Origin: Aotearoamyces nothofagi | Lineage: Eukaryota > Ascomycota > Leotiomycetes > Leotiales > Tympanidaceae | NCBI GenBank assembly: GCA_015345905.1 | Contig: JADDTR010000026.1 | Span: forward strand, 186,001-250,000 | Reading direction: 5' to 3' | Length of the DNA stretch: 64,000 nt | In this document: one piece after another, positions 11,888 to 24,093 of the stretch | Layout of the letters: the number at the start of each line of letters is the position of its first letter | How positions within the stretch are numbered: position 1 is the first letter of the stretch | Position numbers and translations under genes: made by a program | The notes under the pieces: model-generated | The model's input: the letters and a program-made list of their open reading frames with translations, nothing else | Databases searched by the model: none | What the model was told of the DNA's origin: nothing

Positions 11888-12679
11888 ATGCCTTCTTCAA
11901 CTCACCAAGCCAAGCGACAATATGGCGGCACCCACAGCCAGAATCAATCGACGATAACTTCTTTCTTTCCCTCCTCATGTGCTTCTAGTTCATCTCACAG
12001 AACAGCCGTGACAGATTCGCCTGGTCCACTCCCGCCCTCACTCCCCGCGACTATTCAATCCAACCTGTTGAGCGTCGGGATGCGCGTGCGGAAGTCAGTA
12101 CCGGAAGGATACAAGACTGGATCATATAATGCATTTACTCTATTTTCCGATGATAACCCTGCTACTCCGCAGACGCAACCTCAGATTAGATCCAACCACT
12201 CGAACGGCAGGAAAGAGCTTACGCCCTTTTGCGGAATCCTGAAGATCGGCGGGATGGCGCAGCAAGGTTTTGAAGAGGACGACCAGGAAGTACTAGGAGA
12301 AAATGAGGTTCCATTTCTAAGCTCACAGGTCTCGACAATCAGTAATACCTCGATAACCTCTACACCTACGCATAAGAGGAGGTATGAAGACGATGAAGAT
12401 ACTACAGATGATGGCCGTGAGACGGGGAATCCTTTTCAAAACCACGAAGCTTGGGAATATGAGGGAGTTTCACCAAGAACACGGACGTTTGATAAGGTCG
12501 CCTTTGGATTAGAAGCGAGACCTCTTGCCATACCACGAGCAAGGAAGAGGAGGCCTGTAGTGCACAAGATGGCTGATATGGGAATGGGTGGGCAAGAAAA
12601 CATGATGGACTTCGAAGAAGCTGCTTTCTTAGACTTCGGGGTTTTACAGGGCGCAGAGGTGGACATGGAAGACGCATAG
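11888..12679 (+). CDS. Spd1/Dif1-like ribonucleotide reductase inhibitor
   Basis: A small acidic, mostly disordered 263-aa protein in one exon. Residues about 57-78 carry the hallmark of the fungal RNR-inhibitor family (Spd1 of fission yeast, Dif1/Hug1/Sml1-type of budding yeast): LLSVGMRVRKSVPEGYKTG. Such proteins bind the small or large RNR subunit, restrain dNTP synthesis or hold the small subunit in the nucleus, and are destroyed in S phase or after DNA damage. Residues 20-27 read QSTITSFF, matching the PCNA-interacting box QxxIxxFF. The start at 11888 is the ATG nearest the conserved N-terminus (MPSSTHQAKRQYGG); the frame is open 108 nt further up but that part looks like leader. A nuclear-type basic run (RARKRRP) lies near residue 217. 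Family assignment rests on motif recall, not a search. Confidence 0.75.
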   Translation: MPSSTHQAKRQYGGTHSQNQSTITSFFPSSCASSSSHRTAVTDSPGPLPPSLPATIQSNLLSVGMRVRKSVPEGYKTGSYNAFTLFSDDNPATPQTQPQIRSNHSNGRKELTPFCGILKIGGMAQQGFEEDDQEVLGENEVPFLSSQVSTISNTSITSTPTHKRRYEDDEDTTDDGRETGNPFQNHEAWEYEGVSPRTRTFDKVAFGLEARPLAIPRARKRRPVVHKMADMGMGGQENMMDFEEAAFLDFGVLQGAEVDMEDA

Positions 12680-14245
12680 GCCTACCTACGAGTAGCATGT
12701 ATGGGTACTGGCGCGCAGTTCTAAGGCGTTCTTGGCTTGGGCATGATAGATGTGTACGGCTGCGACTGCAGGTTGCTCGGTATAGCACGGAGTTACAATG
12801 TTTATGTACAACTTCATCGGGACAATAGCGATACTAAGATATGATCCTCATGCTTGTCGAATATGAGGCTCATAATTATTCGCATAGATGTCCTTTTCGG
12901 TCGTTGTTGCTTCGTTGCGTGACCATTACTACCGTATAATACAAACCAGAGCCATTGATAAGACTGATTTGCCATCATGAACCTACCTCCCTCATGTAAG
13001 GAATTATACCCTTTGGAGATGATGTGACAGTTCGCTGCTGTAGAAGAACGATTGGTTCTGGCTAAACATGCTGTTCTTGCCGCCCGTAGGGTGCACATGG
13101 CCAACTGGCCGCGGCCAATAGCATGTGATATCAGGGGTTCTGCTCCTACTGTACAAGCCGAGGAGCGTCGGCTGCGTGGCAGAACCAAAAAGTTCCCTGC
13201 ATGAGCTTGGTCCCATTCGTCCCCTGCTCCTTTTTTATCATGCAGCATTGCAAGCGAGATGTACAAGTACAATCTGTCCCCGTCGACCTTTTGCCGGTGG
13301 CTCTTTTATATAGGATTATAGATGCGAGAATAGGCCGGGAGGAAAGCAGTTGCGGTGACGATTGCATTACAATTGCATTGCCCACACGACGCGAGAACGA
13401 GCTCGGGCAGCTCATCAGCAAATACCTACATGTGTTCCCTCCGTACCCTCCTCCTCCGTAAGGTGCTCCTTTGGGCTGCCATCCTGGCCTGCACAGCTAT
13501 GTTATTGCTGTCTCATTGCATTTATGAATTATGAAATTAAACTGTTGTCACATCCATTTGCGCTTTACTCATCGTGGTTTTGATTGTAGATGGCCCACTT
13601 GTTGATTGTGTTTCAGGATCACCAGGGGAGAAAAATGGAGGCCGGTCGAAAACATACTGACCGACGTTGCCGTCGACGGTGACATTTCATACAGTGTCAG
13701 AAATGTCGATAGGGACTTTAAGCACATAGAGCATACGCATGGTGGTTATTTGTATCGGATTAAATAAGTTTAACCAAGAAGCTGGCATGTCTGTCGTCGA
13801 AATAGCTCCAGGCCAGTATCCCTAGTGCTCTCCTTTCGCATCAGGAAACATAAATTTGGCTTGGCGAGATAATCTATGGCCTGCACCATGCGACTCTAAC
13901 AAGTACCATCACGAACAAACCACAACGAAAATAATTTCTACTATCCCCAGCAACAGCAGCCCAGATTGAAGATTGGAAGAGCTACCATCTCTGATCTTTC
14001 AACCGTCATAGCCGCGTAATTCTCCATTCGCAACACGGGCGAGCAAGCTCTGGCCATACCTTGCCCAGCCACCTCGACGACTGTACCTCGACCCCCTCAA
14101 ACGCCATCTCATTCACGACTGTAATCGCATCGCACACCCCGACAATACCCTTCTCTAGTTCTGGACCTCAAGCATCACGACAGATTTTTTCGGCGCATTG
14201 GCATAGCATCACGAATCGTCCGCCCTCGCGCGGCAGTAATCATCG
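12680..14245. other. Long upstream region of the Tea1-like gene
   Basis: A gap of about 1.6 kb. TTTTATATAGG at about 13303-13313 resembles a TATA box. The stretch 13880-14245 is C/A-rich and pyrimidine-rich in parts, typical of a long fungal 5' leader. Open frames at 12814-13272 (-), 13201-13461 (+) and 14061-14432 (+) lack any recognisable domain and overlap one another; I do not call them. Confidence 0.4.
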
Positions 14246-17200
14246 ATGGCTTTCCTATTCAAGAGCAAGGCACACAAAGAGAAGGCTTTGGCTGCGACTA
14301 AAGATGCTGCCACACATGGTGTTACAAGCGCGCAAGCTGCATTACAGAGCGGTAGTGCAAGACCGGCGAAGGATGAGAAGGGTGCAATCGTTCAGACTCC
14401 AACGCCTGGAAGCAGTGTCAATAATTCCCTAAACTCACTTGGTGGTGGAGTAAATGTGACCCCAAGCCCAGAGCAGCAGAACGGACGAAGAGGGCAGACC
14501 GCAGAGCAAGCGCAGGATCTCCCTGTGAGTTTTCCCCGAGTATAAGTTGCTTCCACCTGGTGTTAGGAGACCATATGACCTCGAGGCATTGCCAGCGACG
14601 TGCATCGATGACCTAAGTCACTGACAATGCCCCTAGCTTCGAAATATGACTGCACCGGCTGTTCAGTCAATGAATTCGAATCCAAATGCTTCCCTATACC
14701 CGTGGTCCCAGCGCCGATTAACTTACACCTCTACACACCCAAGCCCTTTCCCCCGGTATGGCGCGGCAGTGAACTCTATAGCTTCAAAGGAAGGTGACAT
14801 ATACATAATGGGAGGCTTGATCAATAGCTCTACGGTGAAGGGTGATTTGTGGTTGGTGGAAGCAGGTGGTGCAAATATGGCTTGCTACCCTCTTGCGACA
14901 ACTGCAGAGGGACCTGGACCAAGAGTGGGCCATGCGAGCTTATTGGTGGGAAATGCGTTCATTGTATATGGCGGAGATACCAAGATGGAAGACAGCGATG
15001 TTTTGGATGAGACATTATATCTCCTCAATACTTGTAGGTTGAGACTTTGATTACATGCTTGAAATGCTAACAGTTACCAGCAACGCGCCAATGGTCAAGA
15101 GCAGTACCTGCAGGGCCTCGGCCTTCCGGAAGATACGGGCATTCGTTGAATATTCTAGGATCGAAAATATATGTATTCGGAGGCCAGGTGGAGGGCTACT
15201 TTATGAACGATCTCGTAGCTTTTGATCTTAATCAACTTCAGGTGCCTTCGAATAGATGGGAGATGCTCATTCGTAACAGCGATGAGGGTGGACCACCACA
15301 AGGACAAATACCTCCTGCTCGAACGAACCACTCTGTTATAACATATAATGAGCGGCTATACTTGTGGGTTATACACTTTCAATCATATAAATGGTGCTGA
15401 CATTTTCAGATTTGGTGGAACGAATGGGTTCCAATGGTTCAACGATGTATGGTGCTATGATCCATCCCTGAATGCATGGTCTCAACTTGATTGTATTGGT
15501 TATATACCTGCACCTCGAGAAGGTCACGCAGCTGCATTGGTAGATGATGTTATGTATATCTTTGGAGGTCGCACTGAAGATGGAGCTGATCTCGGAGACT
15601 TGGCCGCTTTTCGCATCTCATCACGTCGATGGTATACTTTCCAGAATATGGGGCCCTCCCCATCCCCACGATCCGGCCACAGCATGACCACATATGGCAA
15701 GGAAGTTGTTGTTTTGGCAGGTGAACCGAGCGCAGCCTCTCGTGATGCCCAAGACCTATCTATAGTCTATGTACTAGATACGATGAAGATCCGATACCCT
15801 AACGATCAGCCATCGCAACAACTACTTGCAGGAGACCGAACACCGAGTCGAAGACCTAGTGGGGGAGACAAGTCTAGCATCGGTACCAATCGTAGCCTTA
15901 CACCCCGGGATGGATCGACGGGACCAGCGGCGGATTTAAAGAAACTTAATGGAATACCTCCTCGCGAGAGCATCATGGGAGCCCCGAATGTCTATAATCG
16001 GCAAGCCGGTACACCCGATATAAACGGGAATGATAGCAACGGTATAGCTCCAGGCTCAGCACAACCGCAAGGGCCTGGTCCTGGGTCCAAACTTCCACGA
16101 GCGTCCGTCATGCAAGCACCTTCTGGACCGCCACCACAGCAACAGGCGCCAGCACCACAAGCAAGAGCGAATGGTATACCACCACCGAACGCCACTTCTC
16201 GCGGCAAGCCATCGAGGCCCGAAAGAGGTTTTGGCCCAGTAGTTGACACCTCGATAAGAAGTGGATCGCAAGAGAGAGGGGTGTCCGAATCCGCTGCAAG
16301 TAGAAATATGTCACCTGCTCCACGGGAGAGCCCAAATACAAGTGCAAGAGAAAGCCCCATTACAAACGGCAGACGGACGCCAACACAACCACCCGGGAAA
16401 GCGGTCGCTAGACAAGAGCCTAGTGCCCCACCAATAATCGCAGAAGCTCCCCGGGAAGCTCATCCTGAACCAGCTGCTCGGTCAGCCTCTAAAACTCGAC
16501 AAGGAAGGGGTCAGGGTTCCTTAGAAAGCATTAATGAGGGCGCACTGAGAAACGCTACCAACCGACCGTCATCTCCCCCGCCGCCATCGAGGCATGGTAG
16601 CAATAGTATGGGTCGGAAGGGCTCAGGTAGAAACTCACAGACTGTAGCATTACTAAAAGAGCTAGATGCTGCAAAGAACCGTAATGCATGGTATGCTTCA
16701 GAGCTCGAGCTTGCTAGGAAATCTGGCTACACTCCAAATCCATCAGCCAGCCCTGCCTTAGATCAGCGAGCAGCCGAGTCTTTTGGCGAAGCAGATCGTC
16801 CATTGATCGAAGCTCTTTTGGCCATGAAGGCTGAGCTCTCAAACGTTCAAGGCTCTGTGGATCAGCAAGCTATTCTTGCAGCTAAAAAGATTGCCGAAGT
16901 GGAAAAGCAACGCGACGCTGCCGTAAGTGAAGCCATCTATGCGAAAGCGAAACTCGCAGCGCATGGTGGGAGTCAAGCCGGTACTCCACAGCTAGATCGT
17001 GAATCAAGAGATTTTGGTTCAAAATCCGCTGATCGATCAACGGATATTGCTAGGAAACTGGCCATTGCATTAGGAACTCAAAAGGATCTAGAGAATCATA
17101 TTGAGATGCTGACCGCGGAGGTCGAGGCTGAAAAGCGGGCAAGAAACCTAGCAGAAGATACTGCGAACGCTTCACAACAACGCATTGCAGACCTCGAGGC

Positions 17201-19145
17201 ATATAAACAACAAAACGCGTCCGAGGTGGAACGACTCAAGGCCGAGGTATACGAGGTCCAAAAGTCATCACGAGAAAATGCAGCTAAGTGCGCAGAAGCT
17301 GTTGCTAACGCACAACTACTACAAGTTGATAAGGACGCCCTTGAGTCTAAGCACAAAGAGCTACTTGGCAGTTCCAAGGATCACAGCGACACTTATGAGT
17401 CTTTGCGCGAAGCCATGTCAACTTCTGCCGTGATGAAAGAACTACTTGAACGCAAACTCGAAGAAGAACGTGCTGAGCGTGAAAAGGTCGAGGATAAGCT
17501 CCGTAAACTCAAGTCTGAACACGAAGACCGTACAGCAGAGCTTGAGACAGCAAGTCGGAGATTACGGGACGCTGAGGAGATCTCCGAAAGATATGCGCTG
17601 GAAGCAGAAGCGCACCGGAGGGCCGTGCTATCCGGACTAGAGAAGGTCACCAGTAAAGATCTCGCATCCAATGCTGTTGAAAGCAGCAACAGGCTTTCTA
17701 CGCTTGCATCACAGATAGAAGCATCTAATTCTTTAGTTCAGCAGTTCCAGGCTGCAGCTGACACTGCTTCCGAGAAGCTTCGTAGTGCCGAGGAGCGGAT
17801 CGCCGGTCTCGAAGCCTACCAGGAGCAAGCTAGCAGAGAGGGCATGAACATTCGAAAGCAGCTTCAGGTTGCGCTGCGCGAAACTCAGACGCTCCAAGCG
17901 ACTAATTCGGAAATGAAACATCAACTAGCCAATCAACAGCTCGAGACAAATGCTGTTCAAGTACAACATAACACACTCAAGGACTTACTTGGAGAACGAG
18001 GAATCAGTCCTGTTAGTGCCGCTAGATCACGTGCTCTAGCAAGTCCTCAAAATCGAGCAGATACCCCAGATCAAGCTCGTTTACGAGAACTTGAACAAGA
18101 ACTCCTTGCAGTGCAACAAGCTCACGATGAAACGAAGCAGCTTCATGCTACCCAGCAACAGGAAACCGAAGGTACATACCGCGAAAAGCTATCGCAACTT
18201 GAGAACGACTACCAGTCTGCTGTGCATTACGTTAAAGGCACGGAGAAAATGCTTAAACGCATGAAGGACGAGCTGTCGAGATATAAGACCGAAAATACAC
18301 AAATGAAGAGTGAGCTTGAAGAGGCACAAGTAAAGGCGGAGGCATCTCCAGATATATCATCGGAGTGGGAGGCGGAACGCGGAGTATTGCGACAACAAAT
18401 TGTCAACTTACAGGCCGAACTTGAAACTTCCCATAGCCAATTAGAGAAGCAGATCCAGGAGGTTCGTAAAGAGTTGGAAGCTTCACAGCAAGAACGTGAT
18501 CACTTCAAACAGGCCTATGATGAGACCCAGACGCAGCTGTCAAGCTCGATGGAACAAGCCAGATCAGATCTGACCCAGCTACAGCATGAGAATGAATTAC
18601 TTGAGAAGAGAGCTATCGATGCTGAGCAGAAAGTATCGTTGTTACTCGATCAGGTCGAGAGTTCTGTCGATAACTATCGCCGCCAGTCTAGGCAAGTTGG
18701 CGATAATATCAATACCATCGCTCCTGGTCACACCCGGAATCTGAGTGGCATTGAGAGCATCTCTGGCGACTCCACCTATAGCGAGACCACCGAGCGAGGC
18801 GACAATCGGAACTCTATGGCATTGGACAGCTTGGCATCTGAACTTGAGACTCTTCGTACACATTGGGAGACGACAAATAAAAACTACAGGCTCAGTAACA
18901 CGTTTGACTTTGACCGCCCGACCGGAACAGGCGATGGAAGAACCCTCGACGATGTACCCGGAACGGTTGAGACCGAGTCTGAATCAACGTTAACACATAA
19001 TCTCGCAGATTGGAAAAAAAGACTTGACGCGGAGGAGCGTGAAGTGAGTGACAGAAAAGGTAGCCAGTCGAACTTGGAAGGAAGCAAAGGTGCCGAAACA
19101 GTTAACTTGAGTCAACACTTTGAGGGGAATGCCAATGTGATCTAA
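14246..19145 (+). CDS. Tea1-like cell-end marker, kelch repeats plus coiled coil
   Basis: A 1564-aa protein of the Tea1/KelA type, carried on microtubule plus ends to hyphal tips, where it marks the growth site. Exons: 14246-14524, 14637-15033, 15081-15363, 15410-19145, with introns of 112, 47 and 46 nt. After a short basic N-terminus, six or so kelch blades span about residues 115-450 (repeated GG followed by aromatic residues: DIYIMGG, FIVYGG, IYVFGG, MYIFGG). A Ser/Pro-rich linker follows to about 730 with many RESP/TPR-like phospho-site candidates. A long coiled coil runs from about 733 to 1413. The C-terminal tail holds a conserved-looking segment ALDSLASELETLRTHWETTN. The third intron's GTGGGT donor is slightly unusual, but the join restores LFGGTNGFQWFNDVW of a kelch blade. 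Confidence 0.88.
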
Positions 19146-20079
19146 GTGATCAACTGATATATTCCCCCCTGGTGTGCAGTGCTGTGGACAGTTTTCAAAC
19201 ATTTTTTCATTCCTTTACAGCCGATCAGAGACAGAACGATCTGCGTATCTATGAGGCGTTATTGGATCCTTTAATTGATCAAGAGAGGGCTTTTGTATCC
19301 TTCTTTATATCCATGAATAGAGCGGACGTCTATGTGGACTTTGTTGTATTGTTTTGATGTTTTACTCTGTATAGCCTGAAAGGCACGATGGATGATGGGT
19401 GAGAGACGAGACCAATATGAACCCCTGTCTTTAAAAATTTTCCTAAGCCTGTCTCGTCTCTTCTTTAATGTATGATAGGTAGTATAGGTGTGAAGCCTCG
19501 AAAATACTCCGCCATGCGACTACATTAGGGGATACTAGTCTGCCTAAACGTAGCAAGAAAATACAGCTGTTTCAAGAAATTACTTCTAGGACATTCCTTT
19601 GTGTATATGTATGTGACTTCTCTTTGTGGTAGCTATATTTAAAGAGGCCAGAATAATGAGACGCGATTCCTAATTGATCGATGGCCTTAATTGGGTGATC
19701 TTAATCCGCCGTCTACCCTTGAATTGCTAGGAAAGAGGTGAATTGCAGCAGAAGATTTAGTCCAGTCAAAAGAATTCAATCTGGGCTGAAGTCGAGATCG
19801 TCAGCCTCGTCATCACGTGCCGCGGGGTCAGAGCCTTGCTCGCTAAAACTCGTCAGCCCACCAGAAGATCAAGACCAAACGGCGTGAGTCAATTCAGATA
19901 ACATTGTGATACAGTGTGAATTTTTGCCTGCTACGCAAGAAGGCTCTTAAAATATAACTGTCTTCAAATTCTGTGGCAGTATTTGAGTCTACGTTGCAAC
20001 TCGCCTTCCGGCTGCATCATAATCGAAAAGCCGACAAATAACCCCAAGGCCATCTCACCGAACCTTACAACGTCACAAT
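19146..20079. other. Intergenic, Tea1-like 3' flank and AspRS promoter
   Basis: A 0.9-kb gap. A CACGTG core occurs at about 19815-19820, roughly 260 nt upstream of the aspartyl-tRNA synthetase start. A short CAAG/AACC-rich leader precedes that ATG. Nothing else is recognisable. Confidence 0.35.
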
Positions 20080-21903
20080 ATGGCGGGAGAAGACACCCTA
20101 CTCACCGACCCCGCGGTGGCTGCTAGCACTAGTGCTGGAACTGCCCCCGAAGGTGGCGAGCAATCAAAGAAGGGGGCTAAAAAGGCAGAAGCTAAAGCCA
20201 AGAAGGAGGCTGAAAAGGCGAGAAAGGCAGCGGAGAGAGAGGCTGCTGCCAAAGCATCTGGCGCAGCTGCAGGTAGCAGTGAGGATCTAGCGAAAGATAA
20301 CTATGGCGACCTCCCGAGCAGATATGCATCTGAGGCTCAGCGTGTACGCCTTGAGGAAATCAACGAATCGCATATTGGCAAGCTCGTCAAGATCCGAGGC
20401 TCATTGCAAAATCTGCGAATGCAGGGCGCGAAAATTGCTTTTATCGAGCTGGGCAAAGGACGGGAGACAATCCAGGGTGTGATGGCTGTGAGTGCCGAGG
20501 GCAAACCTGTGTCGAGACAGATGGTCAAATGGACTGGAAGTGTAAAGCTCGAATCATGTATTCTGTTGGAGGCACTGGTGGAGCAACCCAAGGAGCCAGT
20601 AAAGTCATGTTCTGTCAGCAACTTTGAGCTACATATCCAGAAACTATATGTTGTGGCACCGGCACCAGAAAACTTGCCCGTCTCTGTCGCCACGGCATCA
20701 AGAGCTGTGGGTGGGGTTGATGAAGAAGACGACACTCTGACCACCGCTACGTCTGGTATGCTATTGTAAACCTTGAAACTAATACCCTTGCTAATCCTCT
20801 CTCCAGCACTAACAGTCAAGGATAAAGAAGCAGTGCCTGTTGCCCATCTCAGCACTCTGCTCGATAACCCAGTTATTCGCAAACGTGCTCCAGTCGACAG
20901 AGCTATCGCTCGCATTCGCGATGAAGTCAAATTCCTTTTCATGACATACTTGAGATCAAAGGGATTTGAGAGTTTTGAATCACCTGGCCTTATTGAAGCT
21001 GCATCAGAGGGTGGAGCGAATGTCTTTGAGCTACCATATTTCGGGAAGAAGGCATATCTTGCACAGTCACCTCAATTCTACAAGCAAATTCAAATTGCCG
21101 GTGGCAGAGAGCGAGTGTTCTGCGTAGGGCCAGTCTACCGAGCTGAGAACTCGAATACGCCACGCCATATGACGGAGGTGCGTTAGTAATCCTAGAGTTT
21201 CTAACTAATACTGACATTGTCCTAGTTCACTGGTCTCGATTTGGAAATGGAAATTGAGGAGCACTACCACGAAGTCCGTGACATGCTGGAAGGGGTACTT
21301 CTCCATATATTCAAGGGACTCGAGACAAACCGCGCCGCAGAACTTGAGATTGTTCGCTCAGTGTACCCGTCGGAGAAATTCCTTGTTCCCGAGCATGGGA
21401 AGGAAGTCCGCCTCACGTTCGCTGAAGGCCAGAAGCTTCTCAGAGAAGAAGGCCCAGAGGAATTCAAAGATGTCAAGGATGATGAGGATATGAGCACACC
21501 ACAAGAAAAGGCTCTAGGTGCCCTGGTCCGTAAGAAGTACAACACCGACTTCTACGTACTCGACAAGTTCCCTATGAGCGCAAGACCGTTCTACGCCATG
21601 CCCGACCCAGAGAATCCGGCTGTCAGCAACGCATACGATTTCATGATGCGTGGACAGGAGATTCTAAGCGGTGGTCAAAGATTGCATTTGCCCAAGGAAT
21701 TGGAAGCAGGTCTTCGCAGTAAAGGGGTTGACCCTGAAAGCCCTGGAATTAAGGAATATGTTGATGTTTTCCGCTCGGCTGGCGTGCCACCACATGGAGG
21801 TGGAGGCATTGGATTGGACAGAGTTGTAGCTTGGTACCTGCAATTGCCCAGTGTGCACTTGGCGTGCGCATTCCCTAGAACGCCGAAGAGGCTGAGCCCG
21901 TAA
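20080..21903 (+). CDS. DPS1: Cytosolic aspartyl-tRNA synthetase
   Basis: Charges tRNA-Asp with aspartate in the cytosol. Exons: 20080-20755, 20807-21177, 21226-21903; introns of 51 and 48 nt; 574 aa, close to the usual eukaryotic length. Residues about 25-65 form the lysine/alanine-rich amphipathic extension typical of eukaryotic AspRS, which helps tRNA binding. The OB-fold anticodon-binding domain follows (LVKIRGSLQNLRMQG). The class II catalytic core holds motif 2 (VYRAENSNTPRHMTEFTGLD, formed across the second splice junction) and motif 3 (GGGGIGLDRVV), and ends in AFPRTPKRLSP. No mitochondrial presequence is seen, so it is the cytosolic enzyme. All key class II arginines I can identify are present. 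Confidence 0.96.
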
Positions 21904-22251
21904 TCTGTTTGATTAGCGGAGTTTGATGATCGAATACATAAGTTAAGAATAAAAGCTTGGCCTCATGGCTAAAACGGCTTGTAGAGCTTTAGTAAAAATG
22001 AGGTATTAGATGAAGTAAGAAGAAGAATTAACAAACAACCCCTCTCTTTGGTGCCGTGATGGGAATCTTTGACTCGTATTTGCTTTCTTCGTATTTCGTT
22101 GGGTTTGACATTTGTCAGCCTTGGTCTAGCGAATTTCCATCAGGCTACGCTTGCCCCAAAACTGTCGAACATTTCTAAACTTCCCTAAGCCTTCTCTTTC
22201 AACATCCCTCGCCCACCTCTTCCCATGTTGCTAGTATACGTCTAGATTAAC
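21904..22251. other. Short intergenic region, AspRS 3' flank and Gemin2-like leader
   Basis: 348 nt between two genes on the same strand. AATAAAAG at about 21946-21953 may serve polyadenylation of the upstream gene. The last 100 nt are pyrimidine-rich, as in fungal leaders. Confidence 0.4.
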
Positions 22252-23667
22252 ATGGCCAAGAATAAACGCAAAAGCAACCCCTCTCAGAATTCGCCCCAAG
22301 AACCCTCGAAACGAGCCCGCCAATCTCTGGATACACCAAAGTCAAGACAATCCGTTAGCTACGGACGCGTTGATCCTACATATGGACAGCGTAGTGCTAT
22401 TCCGGGCCTCGAGGACTGCTCGGCAACAGAAGAAGATCTTGAATACGCCGATGATATAGATGCAGATGCGTTGCGCTACCTGAAGGCTGTGCGGTAAGTT
22501 TCCTCGTACCTTCGTTGTAGGCGAGAACTCCACTGAGATAACCCCCCTGTAGAGCCTATGCTAACGTGTGAATGGCTTAGAGCTGAAGCAGCAGGTATAC
22601 CAACACTACTTGTTGCGCCGAAAGAAACAGATACGGAAGGACTGGATATAGACCGCTCAATTTATGACGATGGAATTGGCGATGCCCGCGGGTATTATGA
22701 GAACGGCGCATACACTGCTGCACCACTCAACTCAACACCATCCTCTCCCCAATCCTCATCGACAATTGCGGGACTCCGAGCTCCGCAGGCAGTATACTAT
22801 GATAGGATACTCGAGAGATTTGGTTTATTGAAAGAGAGCCTTTGCCGGACGCCACCACGGCATGCTGTTGAAAGATTGGATAAGGATCACACCAGCTTTA
22901 TGGGTCCATCACCAAAAGACTTCAGGATGTGGCGATGGAGGGTGCAGAATACAGAACCAAGACCTGCCCAACTAGCTGCTATGGACAAAGCGACACTGCT
23001 AAGGCTTCTGAGGCTGGTAGTTGGTGGGAAGGAGTTTATGAAAGGAGGAGCCGAGGCAAATATTAATGGGAGAACGAGTCGGTGGCTTTGGGGTCTATTA
23101 GCCATGCTGCCAGAGCGTGGCGAATTGGGAAGCGAAGAGATTGGAGTTGTGAGAGAACTAGGGAAGAGATCGGTTTGGTTGAGCGTGGGATTAAGAGGCC
23201 TGAATACGGAAGGGTTAGATGGTGGAGATGAAGAACAGGAAGAGGAAGAAGAAGTGCTAGATGTTGAAATTGAGGATACTGATGGCAACAATGGGATGGG
23301 AGAAGCAGAGGAAGATGACGAAGCTCCAATAATTGGTCCGGTCTTGCATGAGGTCCCACCAGAAGAGGACATGTACGAAAAGCCGAACCCCACAGCTCAT
23401 CCAGCTTCGGATCCCCAAGAACTCGCGGAGTTAGAAGATCTCATTGCCGCGAGAGCTCGCCTCATGGCAAGCCTAGAAGTTCATCATGAGGTTGCAGCCG
23501 AGTCCGAAATATTAAGTAAAGAGGCCTCATTCGATATCCCTGCTAGAGACCCGGACATAGGAGAACATATTAGCAACACAAGAGCTACGATTGATATGAT
23601 TATTACAGTTGCAGGAGAATTATATGGTCAGCGGGATTTGTTGGAGTTCAGGGAAAGCTGGGAATAG
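22252..23667 (+). CDS. Gemin2/SIP1-like SMN-complex protein
   Basis: Likely the Gemin2 (SIP1, yeast Brr1-related) subunit of the SMN complex, which assembles Sm rings on spliceosomal snRNAs. Exons 22252-22493 and 22581-23667 (87-nt intron with branch GCTAACG) give 442 aa. The N-terminus is Lys/Ser-rich. The family core is visible as the two-helix segment with SRWLWGLLAMLPERGELGSE followed by VVRELGKRSVWLS, matching the WxWALLAxLExPL...RxLARRC pattern of Gemin2. An acidic insertion (about residues 295-345, dominated by Glu/Asp) interrupts the region after it. The end (ITVAGELYGQRDLLEFRESW) resembles the C-terminal helix of the family. Of three possible acceptor sites in the intron, only the last keeps the frame. 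Confidence 0.75.
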
Positions 23668-24093
23668 GACATCCGTATCTACGGCTGGAGTGTGGTCCCA
23701 TACCATGTTTTTTTCAATCGAACGACGTATGCAGGTGCTAGTATGCTAGAAATACTGTCTTGAATATGAAGTCTATGCTTATCAAGGCTACTACCTCCTA
23801 TGGATATTTATTGAATTAGTGAGGATTGAAATATCCCTCGTGATTGCGGTACGAAAAGGCTCTGGGTCACACCGAGAGAGGGAAGGGGTAGGAAGTGCCT
23901 TTGTAGTATTTTCGCTCATGTTTATAGTTACTCACATCGATCTAGAATTATATCAGTGCATGTCTAAATAGGTATCTTGCGTACCTACTTAATGTAGCTA
24001 AGGTAACCCTCTTTGACGCCGTCAATGCAATGGCGCGCTAGCCGTCTATCTACAACGCCATAGCAGAGAATGTGCAAACGTTACTACAAAAAA
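23668..24093. other. Convergent intergenic region
   Basis: 3' flanks of the Gemin2-like and HAD genes. AT-rich with no element recognised. Confidence 0.4.

Noticed and set aside
12814-13461. Minus- and plus-strand frames upstream of the Tea1-like gene
   Set aside because: Mutually overlapping, no motif, and in a typical long leader/promoter region.
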